A DNA stretch of 64,000 bases from UBA877 sp034436335 (GCA_034436335.1 DAOTVO010000031.1:36928-100927), one strand, 5' to 3'; counted from the first letter of the stretch, positions 22,917 through 31,243 are shown. Made by a program: numbers and translations. The notes: generated by a model from the letters alone, not told the origin.

Positions 22917-24087
22917 AGCGCCAGACGACAAGCGGCAGAATCGCCATCAGCAGATACGGAAAGGTGTAACGCGCCGGGTCCCAAAGTTCGGCGAACAGCA
23001 GCAGGAGCGAGACTCCCATCGGCAGGGCTGCGGCCGCGGCGACCCGCAGCCTGCCCGCCGTTAAACCGGCCATGCCCACCCCCAGGAGGGGAACAAGCAA
23101 CAGCGTCAAGTCGTGGTAATGCAAGTGGGGAACGGCAAACAAAGCCAAAGAAACCGTCAGTGCCAAATGACGCAGGCGCATCTCCCTCACCACTGCACCC
23201 AGGGCGGTGACCCCCAGCAGCGCAGCAGCGTAGACTCCCCAGCCGAGGGCGCGGACGGTCTGCGGGTCCGGCCCCGCAGCCAGACGGCGCAGCAGGCCGA
23301 CCAGGTTGAACATGGCCGTCTCCTCCATCCCGTAACCTTCGCCGCCCGCCGAGAGAGTCAGGATGTGGAGATAATCCAACGCCCCCTGCAGCCCGACTTG
23401 CAGGAAACTGTACAGGCCCAGAGTAATCGCTCCCACAAGAAACCAGCCGAAAATCTCTCGCCTGCGAAAGAGAAAGAGCGCCGCCAACAGCAAGGCAATC
23501 TGCGGGCGGATGAGCGTCAGCGCCAGGCCCAAACCGGCCAAGCGATCGTTCTCGCGCACAAAACCGGACAACCACAGGAGACCGCCGAGCAACAAGAGGG
23601 CGCTATCCTGGCCTTTCAGCACGCTCATGAAGAACGGCTCAAAGAGCAGGATGCCCATCACCGTCGCGCCAACGTGCACAGGCAGCCAGCCGCTTTGCTT
23701 TAGCGCACGGGCGAGGGCAGGCAGAGCAGCGAAAGCCAAGGCATAGAGCAGCAAGGCATAACCAAAGTAAGCCGCCCGGTAAGGCAAGCGCGCCAGGAGC
23801 GCCAGGAAAGGATAAAGAAACGGGGGATGGTTGGGCGGCAAAACCTGCTGCGCGCCGGGAGGGACGCCCGCCGTCTCGGCCTGCGCGGCCGCCGCCAGGT
23901 CGAGGTCATAGACGCGGCTCAGGCCGTGTTCGGCCGCCACGCGCCCGACCGAGTAATAGGTCAGGAAATCCGCCCCTTCCAGTTTGCCGGGCATGCGGAC
24001 GTAGGCCGTCATCAGCGCCGCATACCAGGTTATCTGGAGCGCGACAGCCAGAAGGAACAGCAAACGGGCAGGACGGAGGCGTTTCAT
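22903..24087 (-). CDS. GT87-like (DUF2029) membrane glycosyltransferase, copy B
   Basis: A 394-residue paralogue of the adjacent downstream gene, with the same motif order: GADFLTYYSVGRVA, PNHPPFLYPFLALLARLP, VLKGQDSALLLLGGLLW and PHLHYHDLTLLLVPLLG. The tandem arrangement suggests local duplication followed by divergence. The start at 24087 is chosen because MKRLRPARLLFLL forms a proper signal anchor; the in-frame extension upstream is translated phrase repeat (SCLYLFIYVYFWF) and is unlikely to be real. It is the first gene of the cluster running down to the MFS gene at 18008. Confidence 0.78.
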   Translation of the reverse strand: MKRLRPARLLFLLAVALQITWYAALMTAYVRMPGKLEGADFLTYYSVGRVAAEHGLSRVYDLDLAAAAQAETAGVPPGAQQVLPPNHPPFLYPFLALLARLPYRAAYFGYALLLYALAFAALPALARALKQSGWLPVHVGATVMGILLFEPFFMSVLKGQDSALLLLGGLLWLSGFVRENDRLAGLGLALTLIRPQIALLLAALFLFRRREIFGWFLVGAITLGLYSFLQVGLQGALDYLHILTLSAGGEGYGMEETAMFNLVGLLRRLAAGPDPQTVRALGWGVYAAALLGVTALGAVVREMRLRHLALTVSLALFAVPHLHYHDLTLLLVPLLGVGMAGLTAGRLRVAAAAALPMGVSLLLLFAELWDPARYTFPYLLMAILPLVVWRYETR

Positions 24088-24094
24088 GGCCGAT

Positions 24095-24135
24095 GCGAAC
24101 CAGAAATAAACATAGATAAACAGATATAAACAGGA
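24095..24135. repeat. ATAAACAGA phrase repeat upstream of the GT87 pair
   Basis: Four imperfect copies of a 10-11 bp word (AAATAAACATAG, ATAAACAGAT, ATAAACAGG). A complementary TCATCTCCG word series lies at 24335-24362, beyond the palindromic element at 24136-24310, as if the element had landed between the two arms. Confidence 0.6.
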
Positions 24136-24310
24136 TTTGCTTTGCTGCAAACGCTTTTGATATTGTCGCTGCGAGCGATGGTCGAGTAGCGCAGCGTATC
24201 AAGACCGAGCGAAGCAGTCTCTTAGCCTGCGAGGAGATTGCCTGTCCTGCATCAGGCCAGGGCTTCGCCGCCTACAGCGGCTCGCAATGACATGCTCGCA
24301 ACAAAGCAAA
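24136..24310. mobile_element. MITE-like palindromic element, 175 bp
   Basis: Ends in 9-bp terminal inverted repeats, TTTGCTTTG and CAAAGCAAA. Internal arms also match in inverse (TGTCGCTGCGAGC on the left, GCTCGCAATGACA on the right) with CAGTCTC...GAGATTGC in the middle. No ORF is present. The left arm GCAAACGCTTTTGATATTGTC recurs in inverted orientation at 31430-31455, so it belongs to a dispersed family. The GAGCGAAGCAATCTCC-GGAGATTGC theme is a known type of intergenic repeat in many bacteria. Confidence 0.7.
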
Positions 24311-24364
24311 CCAGATTTATTTTCGTTTGTCTTCATCTCCGCTCATCTCCGGTTATCGCCGGTT

Positions 24365-24610
24365 TCAGGCTTCTTTTTCGACCACCACCGTCGCTTCGGC
24401 GACCAGCGCGGCAATCGCCCCCACCGCCGCCAGGGTCGGGGCCAGAACAAGGCCCACCATACCAAAGGTAAGCGGAAATTCCATCAGCACCTTGCCGTCC
24501 CTGTCCTTGATGATGACGCGACGGAGGTTGCCCTCATGGATGAGTTGCTTAACTTTGGCGAGCAGTTCCTCGCCACTGACGCGAAATTCCTCGGTGCGAA
24601 AGTCGGACAT
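24365..24610 (-). CDS. DUF4342 domain protein
   Basis: An 81-residue protein. The N-terminal 40 residues (FRVSGEELLAKVKQLIHEGNLRRVIIKD) form an amphipathic, UBA-like segment typical of DUF4342, followed by one hydrophobic helix (FGMVGLVLAPTLAAVGAIAALV) that should span or contact the membrane. The start at 24610 has AAGGAGAA 9 nt upstream. It is a separate small unit following the divergent-strand MFS gene. The family has no known function. Confidence 0.8.
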   Translation of the reverse strand: MSDFRTEEFRVSGEELLAKVKQLIHEGNLRRVIIKDRDGKVLMEFPLTFGMVGLVLAPTLAAVGAIAALVAEATVVVEKEA

Positions 24611-24675
24611 TGGCATTCTCCTTACGATTCGGATGGAGCGGATTGTACGCCGAAAGAGGATGTCAACCAGCGATT

Positions 24676-25923
24676 TCAATGCGGGCGCGGGTCGCGCACC
24701 AGCCAGAAGAGCAGTGCCGCAATCACCAGCCCGCCGACCGCCGAGGCCATGAACGTGGCCTGAAAACTGACCGCGTCGGCGATCCAGCCGCCCAGCAAGG
24801 GGGCCAGGATGGTCGCCGGGGCGACGAGGGTGTTCGAGAGACCGATGTAAGTTGGACGCGTCTCCTCGCTGCCGAACTGGGTGGTGATGGCCATGCCAAT
24901 CGTCCAGTAGGCCACGTTCGCCAGCCCGGCCAGGACGAAGACGGGATAGAGCCAGGCTATGGTCGGCCCGCCCCAGGCCAGCAGCGAACTGAGCGTAACG
25001 GCCAGCGATCCGGCGATGAGCATGGCGCGGTGACCGAGGCGGTCGCCCAGCCAGCCCATGACTGCATTGGCGACTGTCGAGGTGATCATCAGGGCGGCGG
25101 TCAGAAAACCGGCGGTGACCTCGTCCATCCCGAAGCGGTGCAGGCCATAGACGATGTAGAAGGCAAACCCCATCGTGGCGAAACTGGAGAGGAAGCGCAC
25201 CAGCAGGAAGGCGCTGAAGTTGCGGTCATGGCGCAGGATATCCAGCCATTCGCGCCAGGGCAGGGGCTGTTTTTCGGGGAGCGACTTCTCTGTGTCCTCC
25301 GGTTCGCGCGTTAGGCCCAGAAAGAGAAATGAGAGCCCCATGCCGACGAGAGTCAGCAGAAAACACAGGGCGAAGTCCCAGCGGTCGCTGACGGTGTCCA
25401 GCAGATAGCCGGCTGCGATGGCTGCGCCGCTCATCAGCACGTTGGCCAGGCCAGCCTGCAGCCCGAAGAAGGTTCCGCGCCAGTCGGACGGGATGATTTT
25501 GGCGACCATGCTCTGCCAGGGGTTGGCCGTGAAGCCTGCCCCCAGTCCCTGCCAGAGGATCAGCGCAAAGGTCAGGATCAGGGCGAGCGGTTTTCCCAGA
25601 CCGGCGAGGAAGATTCCCACCAGCGCCAATCCGATGTACGGGACGCGCTCATGGAGGGTGAGTCCCATCACCATCGGCTTGTAAATCCGCTTGCGAGCGA
25701 CCGCGTTGGCCAGGAACAATTGCGGCAATTGCCAGGCCACCCCGTGAATGGCCGGGATCAGGCCGATGAGCAGGGCCGAGTCGGTCATGCGGGCCACAAA
25801 CAGCGGCACGATCGTCCCCAGCGAGCCGAATCCCCAACCCAGACCGAAGAAAGCGCCGTCGAGCAGGTTGACCAGCAGATTATGTTTTAGATTTTTCTGG
25901 ATCGCCTGTTGAAGTTCGGACAC
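24676..25923 (-). CDS. MFS transporter
   Basis: A 415-residue, 12-helix major facilitator. Loop motifs are GWLGDRLGHRAMLIAG in the second half and NAVARKRIYKPMVM in the first. The central loop (REPEDTEKSLPEKQPLPWREWLDIL) is cytoplasmic. The sequence resembles uncharacterised Chloroflexi and cyanobacterial MFS proteins with HNLLVNLLDGAFFGLGWGF at the N-terminus. It is divergent from the TetR gene with 107 nt between, so TetR could control it as well as itself; many TetR regulators sit next to an efflux pump they repress. Substrate unknown. Confidence 0.87.
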   Translation of the reverse strand: MSELQQAIQKNLKHNLLVNLLDGAFFGLGWGFGSLGTIVPLFVARMTDSALLIGLIPAIHGVAWQLPQLFLANAVARKRIYKPMVMGLTLHERVPYIGLALVGIFLAGLGKPLALILTFALILWQGLGAGFTANPWQSMVAKIIPSDWRGTFFGLQAGLANVLMSGAAIAAGYLLDTVSDRWDFALCFLLTLVGMGLSFLFLGLTREPEDTEKSLPEKQPLPWREWLDILRHDRNFSAFLLVRFLSSFATMGFAFYIVYGLHRFGMDEVTAGFLTAALMITSTVANAVMGWLGDRLGHRAMLIAGSLAVTLSSLLAWGGPTIAWLYPVFVLAGLANVAYWTIGMAITTQFGSEETRPTYIGLSNTLVAPATILAPLLGGWIADAVSFQATFMASAVGGLVIAALLFWLVRDPRPH

Positions 25924-25961
25924 GCTGCTATTCTATCACTTTCGAGGAATTGGGCGCAGCC

Positions 25962-26005
25962 TTGACGGTCTTGCAAAACGCGGTAAAATAAATACGAACG
26001 TTCGT
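25962..26005 (+). promoter_or_regulatory. tetR promoter with overlapping TetR-type operator
   Basis: TTGACG (25962-25967), 16-nt spacer, TAAAAT (25984-25989) form a sigma-70-type promoter reading toward tetR. The perfect 12-bp palindrome ACGAACGTTCGT (25994-26005) covers the predicted transcription start. Palindromes of this ACGAACG type are common TetR/AcrR operators, so autoregulation is likely. Confidence 0.75.
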
Positions 26006-26030
26006 TCATTTTTGTTTGGAAATCAACAGA

Positions 26031-26645
26031 ATGGATGCTCCTTCTCTCTCCAAAGGCGAACGCACCCGGCAGGCGATTCTCGAAGCCGCCTACGAACTGT
26101 TCCTCGAGCAGGGCTACGCGGCGACCTCGATGCGTCAGATTGCCGAGCGCGCCGGTCTGGCGCTGGGCGGAATCTACAATCATTTTTCCAACAAGGAAGC
26201 CATCTTCGGTGAACTTATCCTCGACCGTCATCCCTACCGCCAGGTGCTGCCTATCCTGCGGGAAACGCCCGCCGACGACCCCGAAGCCTTCGTCCGCACC
26301 GCGGCGCGGGCGATGGTCGCCGAACTGGACCGCCGCCCGGACTTCATCAAGTTGATATTCATCGAGATCGTCGAGTTCAGCGGGCGCAACCTGCCCCAAA
26401 TCGCCACCCACATCCTGCCGGAAGCGCTGCCCATCATCGAGAAGTTTAACTCGCAGCAAGGACTCCTGCGCGATATTCCGCCCGCTATCCTTTTCCGCGC
26501 TTTTATCGGCCTGTTCTTCTCCTACTACATGACCGAACTGATGATCGCCGGCACGCCGTTTGCCGTCACCCAGCCCGAGGCCCTCGACCACTTTGTGGAA
26601 ATCTTCCTGCACGGCATCCTGAAATCCCCGGCGGGAGGAAGTTAA
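26031..26645 (+). CDS. TetR/AcrR family transcriptional regulator
   Basis: A 204-residue DNA-binding repressor. The N-terminal HTH is classical: GERTRQAILEAAYELFLEQGY, then ATSMRQIAERAGLALGGIYNHFSNKEAIFGEL. The C-terminal ligand domain is helical and hydrophobic. The ATG at 26031 is used; an in-frame upstream TTG would run into the operator. It precedes an ABC efflux operon on the same strand and is divergent from an MFS gene, so it probably controls one or both in response to a hydrophobic compound. A TetR-type palindrome lies over its own promoter. Confidence 0.93.
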   Translation: MDAPSLSKGERTRQAILEAAYELFLEQGYAATSMRQIAERAGLALGGIYNHFSNKEAIFGELILDRHPYRQVLPILRETPADDPEAFVRTAARAMVAELDRRPDFIKLIFIEIVEFSGRNLPQIATHILPEALPIIEKFNSQQGLLRDIPPAILFRAFIGLFFSYYMTELMIAGTPFAVTQPEALDHFVEIFLHGILKSPAGGS

Positions 26646-26788
26646 ACACAAAGGTCACGAAGGATACACACAAAGGATTCACAAAGGATTCCAAAGCGTG
26701 TTTTTGTGTTCCCTCTTGCCAACGATGAGACGATCCAACTAACCGCCTCCTCGACTATTCGACTATCAGACTATAAGACTATATTATT
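26643..26788. repeat. Two phrase repeats between tetR and the ABC permease
   Basis: First, 26645-26725: imperfect copies of CACAAAGGATT (ACACAAAGGTCACGAAGG, CACACAAAGGATTCACAAAGG), with an inverted GTGTTTTTGTGTTCC. Second, 26752-26788: CGACTATTCGACTATCAGAC and GACTATAAGACTATATTA run into the permease ATG. The permease start therefore has no ribosome binding site of its own; the phrase takes its place. Confidence 0.7.
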
Positions 26789-27916
26789 ATGACCCGCCTC
26801 GCCTCCATCATCCGCAAGGAATTCATCCAGATCAGGCGCGACAAGCGCACGCTGGTCATCATCCTCGTCATCCCCATCATGCAGTTGTTCCTGCTGGGAT
26901 ACTCGGCCACCACCGACATCCGCAACGTGCCGCTGGCCGTCCTCGACCAATGTCGCTGCCCCGAAAGCCGCGCCCTGCTGGATGCCTACCGCGCCGCTGA
27001 TTACTTCCGCCTGGCCTACAGCGTGCAATCGGAAGCCGAACTGCGCGCCCTGATCGAGCGCGGCGACGCCCGCGCCGGGATCATCATCCCGCCCGACTAC
27101 AACACCGCCCTGGCGCGCGGCGAGGCGCAGGCCGCCTTCGTCCTGGACGGCTCCGACGCCGCCGCCGGATCCACGGCGCTCTCGGCGGCCATCCTCATCG
27201 GCCAGCAGCATGCTACCTCCCTGATGCTCGAAAAACTGGAGCGTTCCGGCCTAAACACCGAAGCCCTCCAGCCGCCGCTCGAAGTGCGCACCCGCGTCTG
27301 GTACAACCCCGACCTGGTCAGTTCCCACTTCATGATCCCCGGCGTGATCGGCATGATTCTGTTCGCCATCACCGCCGTTCTGACCGCCTCGGCCATCGTG
27401 CGCGAGCGCGAGCGCGGCACCATCGAGCAACTCATCGTCACCCCCATCCGCCCCTGGGAATTAGTGGTCGGTAAAATCATCCCCTACGTCCTGCTGGCCT
27501 TCGTGGACACGCTCGAAGTGCTGGCCATCGGTCACTGGTGGTTCGGCGTGCCGGTGCGCGGCGACCTGACGCTCATCCTGGCCTGCTCCGGCCTGCTGCT
27601 CCTTTCCGGGCTGGGCATCGGTCTTTTTGCCTCGACCATCGCCAACACCCAGCAGGAGGCTATGCTGACGGTCTGGATGACGCTCCTGCCGAGCATCTTC
27701 CTTTCCGGCTTCTTCTTCCCCCTGGAGGCCATGCCCAAAGTCCTGCAGGGAATTTCATACATTGTGCCGCTGCGCTACTATCTGGTCATCATCCGCGCCC
27801 TGCTCATCAAAGGCGTCGGGCTGGCGGCCATCTGGCCCGAGACCCTGGCGCTGGCCGTCTTTGGCCTGCTCATCCTGAGCGCCGCTGCCGCCCGCTTCCG
27901 CAAACGATTGGATTGA
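26789..27916 (+). CDS. ABC-2 type transporter permease (YbhR/YhiH-like)
   Basis: A 375-residue ABC exporter membrane subunit. After one N-terminal helix (LVIILVIPIMQLFLLGYSA) there is a large extracytoplasmic domain to about residue 180, then five helices. The ABC-2 hallmark RERERGTIEQLIVTPIRPWELVVGK is at about residue 207, and FLSGFFFPLEAMPKVLQGISY near 310. It works with the HlyD-type adaptor and the two ATPases downstream. YbhFGSR-type systems usually have two permeases; only this one is present, so it may act as a homodimer. No Shine-Dalgarno sequence precedes the ATG. Confidence 0.9.
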   Translation: MTRLASIIRKEFIQIRRDKRTLVIILVIPIMQLFLLGYSATTDIRNVPLAVLDQCRCPESRALLDAYRAADYFRLAYSVQSEAELRALIERGDARAGIIIPPDYNTALARGEAQAAFVLDGSDAAAGSTALSAAILIGQQHATSLMLEKLERSGLNTEALQPPLEVRTRVWYNPDLVSSHFMIPGVIGMILFAITAVLTASAIVRERERGTIEQLIVTPIRPWELVVGKIIPYVLLAFVDTLEVLAIGHWWFGVPVRGDLTLILACSGLLLLSGLGIGLFASTIANTQQEAMLTVWMTLLPSIFLSGFFFPLEAMPKVLQGISYIVPLRYYLVIIRALLIKGVGLAAIWPETLALAVFGLLILSAAAARFRKRLD

Positions 27917-27957
27917 CGATTTTCGATTGACGATTTCAGATTTTGGATTTTTAGGAG
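27917..27957. repeat. GATTGACGATTT phrase between permease and adaptor genes
   Basis: Imperfect copies of one word (GACGATTTTCGATT, GACGATTTCAG, ATTTTGGATTTTT) fill the 47-nt junction. AGGAGT for the adaptor gene follows directly. Confidence 0.6.
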
Positions 27958-27963
27958 TCAAAT

Positions 27964-29289
27964 ATGCCCCACAAACGCCCTCCTCTTCCTGTCATCATCC
28001 TGCTCGTGCTTGCCCTGCTGACCGGCGGTTATTTCGGCCTGCGCGCCCTGCTGACCGAGAAAACGAACGGCGCCCTGACCGCCTCCGGCACCATCGAAGC
28101 GGTGACGGTCGTCATCTCGCCCGAAATCGGCGGCAAGGTGGTGGAAGTCTACGTGGACGAGGGCGAGACCGTCCGCGCCGGCGACCGGCTCTTCCGCCTG
28201 GATGACAGCCTGCTGCAGGCGCAGCGCGCCGTCGCGGCGGCCAACCTCGACCTGGCGCGTGCCGCCGCCCAAACGGCCGAGGCCTCGCTCGAGGCGGCGC
28301 GCGCCAACTACGACCTGACCCTGGACGCCGTCCGCGCCGAAGCCGCCGCCACCCGCACCGCCGACTGGAACAATCTTTTCGCGGCTTCCATCCCGCAGGC
28401 CGAGGAAATCGCCGCCGCCCAGGCCGAAGTGCAGGCTGCCGAGCAGGCACGCGACGCCGCGCAAGAGACGCTCGACTCGGCCCTGGCCGCGCCCGAGGCC
28501 GCCGATTTCGTCGCCGCCGAAGCGCGTCTTCTCCAGGCCCGCGCCGCCTTTGCCGTCGCCCAGGACGTCCTGCGCCGCGCCGCCCTCTCCCCCAACGCCG
28601 ACCTGCGCGACGCCGCCCAATCGGCCTACGACGCCGCCCGCGCCGAACTGGACGACGCCCAGTCTGCCTATGACGACCTGAAAACGAGCGACGCCGCCCG
28701 CACCGTCCTGGAAGCCCGCGCCGCCCTGACCGTTGCCGAGGAACGATACCAGTCGGCGCAAGACCGCCTGCTCCTGCTGCAGACCGGCCTCTACTCGCCG
28801 CGTCTCAGCGCTGCCCAAGCCGCCGTCCGTCAGGCCGAGGCTGCCGCCGCCCAGGCGCAATCGGCCGTCGCCCAGGCCGAGGCCAGCCTGGCGCTCGTTG
28901 ACACCCAAATCGCCAAACTGACCGTCACCGCCCCGGCCGACGGCGTCATCCTGACCCGCAGCATCCAGCCCGGCGAGGTCGTCCCGGCTGGGGCCGCGGC
29001 GCTCAAACTCGGTCGCCTCAACGACCTGACCATCACCGTTTACGTCCCCGAAGACCGCTACGGCGAACTCTTCCTCGGTCAGGCCGCGACCGTGACGGTT
29101 GATTCCTTCCCCGGCCAGACCTTCGAGGCCGCCATCGTCCACATCGCCGATCAGGCCGAGTTCACCCCGCGCAACGTCCAGACGGTCGAGGGCCGTTCCA
29201 GCACCGTCTACGCAATCAGGCTCCAGGTCCAGGACCCGGACGGGAAGTTGAAGCCCGGCATGCCTGCGGATGTTACGTTTACACGTTAG
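27964..29289 (+). CDS. HlyD-family periplasmic adaptor (membrane fusion) subunit
   Basis: A 441-residue protein: one N-terminal membrane anchor (LPVIILLVLALLTGGYFGL), a lipoyl/biotinyl-like half (TVVISPEIGGKVVEVYVDEGE), a long Ala-rich coiled-coil hairpin (about residues 75-310), the second lipoyl half (KLTVTAPADGVILTRSIQPG) and a beta-barrel domain. This is the HlyD/YbhG layout. The hairpin is longer than in YbhG and very rich in Ala, Gln and Glu. It links the permease to the cell exterior; the likely monoderm-like or unusual envelope of the host makes its exact reach uncertain. AGGAGT sits 6 nt before the ATG. Confidence 0.9.
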   Translation: MPHKRPPLPVIILLVLALLTGGYFGLRALLTEKTNGALTASGTIEAVTVVISPEIGGKVVEVYVDEGETVRAGDRLFRLDDSLLQAQRAVAAANLDLARAAAQTAEASLEAARANYDLTLDAVRAEAAATRTADWNNLFAASIPQAEEIAAAQAEVQAAEQARDAAQETLDSALAAPEAADFVAAEARLLQARAAFAVAQDVLRRAALSPNADLRDAAQSAYDAARAELDDAQSAYDDLKTSDAARTVLEARAALTVAEERYQSAQDRLLLLQTGLYSPRLSAAQAAVRQAEAAAAQAQSAVAQAEASLALVDTQIAKLTVTAPADGVILTRSIQPGEVVPAGAAALKLGRLNDLTITVYVPEDRYGELFLGQAATVTVDSFPGQTFEAAIVHIADQAEFTPRNVQTVEGRSSTVYAIRLQVQDPDGKLKPGMPADVTFTR

Positions 29290-29319
29290 AGCGTTGAAAC
29301 GTTTGAACGTTCCAACCAA
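29287..29319. repeat. CGTTGAAACGTTTGAACGTT phrase at the ATPase 1 start
   Basis: GCGTTGAAAC, GTTTGAACGTTCC are imperfect and self-complementary words (AACGTT, CGTTCCAAC). They fill the 32-nt junction and leave no Shine-Dalgarno site. A cousin with CGTTGGCACGTTTAC words is at 36300-36352. Confidence 0.55.
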
Positions 29320-29321
29320 AC

Positions 29322-30245
29322 ATGATCCACGCCACCCACCTCTTCAAATCTTTTGGCTCCACGCCCGCTGTTCAGAATGTCAGTCTGTCGGTCACGGCGG
29401 GCGAAATCTACGGCCTGGTCGGCTCGGACGGGGCCGGCAAGACCACCACGCTCCGATTATTGGTTGGCGCGCTCAAAGCGGACGCAGGCGAGATCTCCAT
29501 CTGCGGCTACCACCTGCCTCGGCAGGGCGAGCAGGCGCGGGCGCAAATCGGATACCTTTCCCAGCGCTTCTCGCTCTACGAAGACCTGACCGTGCTGGAA
29601 AACATCCGCTTCTTTGCCGAACTGCGCGGCCTGCAGCGCGACGAATGGCTGCCGCGCTGCCTCGAAATCCTCGACTTCGTCGGCCTGGCCGCATTCAAAG
29701 AGCGCCGCGCCGGGCAACTTTCGGGCGGCATGAAGCAGAAACTCGGCCTGGCCTCGGCGCTCGTCTCCCGCCCCAAAGTCCTGCTGCTCGACGAACCCAC
29801 CACCGGCGTGGACCCGGTCACCCGCCAGGACTTCTGGCAACTCATCATCCGCATCGCAGCCGCCGGGGATGTGGCCGTCCTCCTGACCACCCCCTACATG
29901 GACGAGGCCTCCCGCTGTCACCGCCTCGGCTTCCTGCGCGGCGGGCGGATTCTGGCCGAGGGAAAGCCCTCCGACCTGCGCGCCGCCCTGCAAGGCCGCA
30001 TCCTCGAGGTGCGCGGCAGCCCGCTCCCCGAACTGCGCCGCCGGGCCGCTGCCATCGAAGGCGTGGAAGATGTCCGCCCGTTTGGCGATCGTCTGCACCT
30101 GCGCGTCGCCTCGGCCCGGGCCGAATCCGTCCTCGCCGCGCTGTCGGACGCTTTCCCCGCCCGCACCGGTTCGCCGTTCGAAGCGCGTCTCATCCCCCCG
30201 ACGCTGGAGGATGTCTTCATCATGCTTGCAGAGAAAAGCGATTAA
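29322..30245 (+). CDS. ABC transporter ATPase 1
   Basis: A 307-residue ATP-binding subunit of the exporter. Walker A is GSDGAGKTT (residues about 34-42), signature LSGGMKQKLGLAS, Walker B VLLLDEPTTGVDP. The Asp in Walker A replaces the more usual Asn (GPNG). The C-terminal extension ending in LEDVFIMLAE is typical of drug-type (DrrA/YbhF) ATPases. It probably pairs with ATPase 2, since YbhF of E. coli is a fusion of two such units. Confidence 0.95.
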   Translation: MIHATHLFKSFGSTPAVQNVSLSVTAGEIYGLVGSDGAGKTTTLRLLVGALKADAGEISICGYHLPRQGEQARAQIGYLSQRFSLYEDLTVLENIRFFAELRGLQRDEWLPRCLEILDFVGLAAFKERRAGQLSGGMKQKLGLASALVSRPKVLLLDEPTTGVDPVTRQDFWQLIIRIAAAGDVAVLLTTPYMDEASRCHRLGFLRGGRILAEGKPSDLRAALQGRILEVRGSPLPELRRRAAAIEGVEDVRPFGDRLHLRVASARAESVLAALSDAFPARTGSPFEARLIPPTLEDVFIMLAEKSD

Positions 30246-30325
30246 CACAACGGAGACAAAGGGAACGCCGAAGAAACAAAAAATCCTTTGTGTTTCTTTG
30301 TGAAACTTTCTGTACTTTGTGTTGG
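30244..30325. repeat. ACAAAGG phrase repeat, folding, between the two ATPase genes
   Basis: ACACAACGGAGACAAAGGG on one side and CCTTTGTGTTTCTTTGTG, CTTTGTGTTGG on the other form an imperfect inverted repeat of the same word family as 26645-26725. It fills the 86-nt gap; GGAGAGG for the next gene follows. Confidence 0.7.
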
Positions 30326-30331
30326 AGAGGT

Positions 30332-31243
30332 ATGACAACTCCCATCATCGCCGCCGAAAACCTGACCCGCCGCTTTGGCAACTTTACCGCCGTGGATCAC
30401 GTGACCTTCTCCGTCCAGGCCGGGGAAATCGTCGGTTCCCTCGGCCCCAACGGCAGCGGCAAGACGACCACCATCCGCATGCTGCTCGGGTTGCTGGAAC
30501 CGAGCGAGGGCCGCGCCACCGTGCTGGGCTTCGACGCCTTTCGCCAGTCGGAGGAAGTGCGCGCCCGCGCCGGCTACATGTCGCAGAAGTTTGCCCTCTA
30601 CGATGACCTGACCGTGCTGGAAAATCTGACCTTCTACGCCGGAGTCTACGGCCTGCGCCAGCGCCGCCGCCTGGAGGAGACCCTCGACCTGGTCGGCCTG
30701 CGCGGCTGCGAGCGCGACCTGACCCGCGGCCTTTCGGCCGGCTTCCGTCAGCGCCTGGCACTGGCGATTGCCCTCGTCCATCAGCCGAAACTCCTCTTCC
30801 TCGATGAACCCACCTCAGGCGTTGACCCGACCGCTCGGCGCGCCTTCTGGGACCTGATTTATCAACTGGCCGAAGAGGGCGTCACGGTGCTGGTCACCAC
30901 CCACTACATGGACGAGGCCGAATACTGCGGGCGGGTGGGCATCATGCGCGACGGCAAACTGCTGGCGCTGGACACACCCGCGGCGCTGAAAGCCTCGGCC
31001 CTCCCCGGCGAGGTGTGGGAGGCGCACCTCCACCCGCTGGAGGCCGGGCTGGAGGCGCTGCGCGAGGCGGAGGGCGTGCTGCGGGTCGGGCTGAGCGGCG
31101 ACCATTTGCGCGTCATCGCGCGGCGCGGCCTGGGGGCCGAGTCGCTGCGGCGGGCGGTGCAGGCGCGAGGTCTGACCGCGCCGCGCTTCGAACGCGGCGA
31201 GCCGACGCTGGAGGATGTCTTCCTCTCGCTGGCAAGAGGATAG
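30332..31243 (+). CDS. ABC transporter ATPase 2
   Basis: A 303-residue ATP-binding subunit. Walker A is GPNGSGKTT, Walker B LLFLDEPTSGVDP, and the signature is LSAGFRQRLALA, in which the usual LSGGQ has Ala and Phe; such variants can still work in heterodimers. The C-terminal ending TLEDVFLSLARG again matches drug-type ATPases. The ATG at 30332 follows GGAGAGG closely; the longer upstream frame overlaps ATPase 1. It is the last gene of the TetR-linked operon. Together the two ATPases likely form one asymmetric motor pair. Confidence 0.95.
   Translation: MTTPIIAAENLTRRFGNFTAVDHVTFSVQAGEIVGSLGPNGSGKTTTIRMLLGLLEPSEGRATVLGFDAFRQSEEVRARAGYMSQKFALYDDLTVLENLTFYAGVYGLRQRRRLEETLDLVGLRGCERDLTRGLSAGFRQRLALAIALVHQPKLLFLDEPTSGVDPTARRAFWDLIYQLAEEGVTVLVTTHYMDEAEYCGRVGIMRDGKLLALDTPAALKASALPGEVWEAHLHPLEAGLEALREAEGVLRVGLSGDHLRVIARRGLGAESLRRAVQARGLTAPRFERGEPTLEDVFLSLARG

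Noticed and set aside
22903..24150. Longer N-terminus for the GT87-like copy B (SCLYLFIYVYFWF...)
   Set aside because: It translates the ATAAACAGA phrase repeat and has no ribosome site; the signal anchor begins at 24087.
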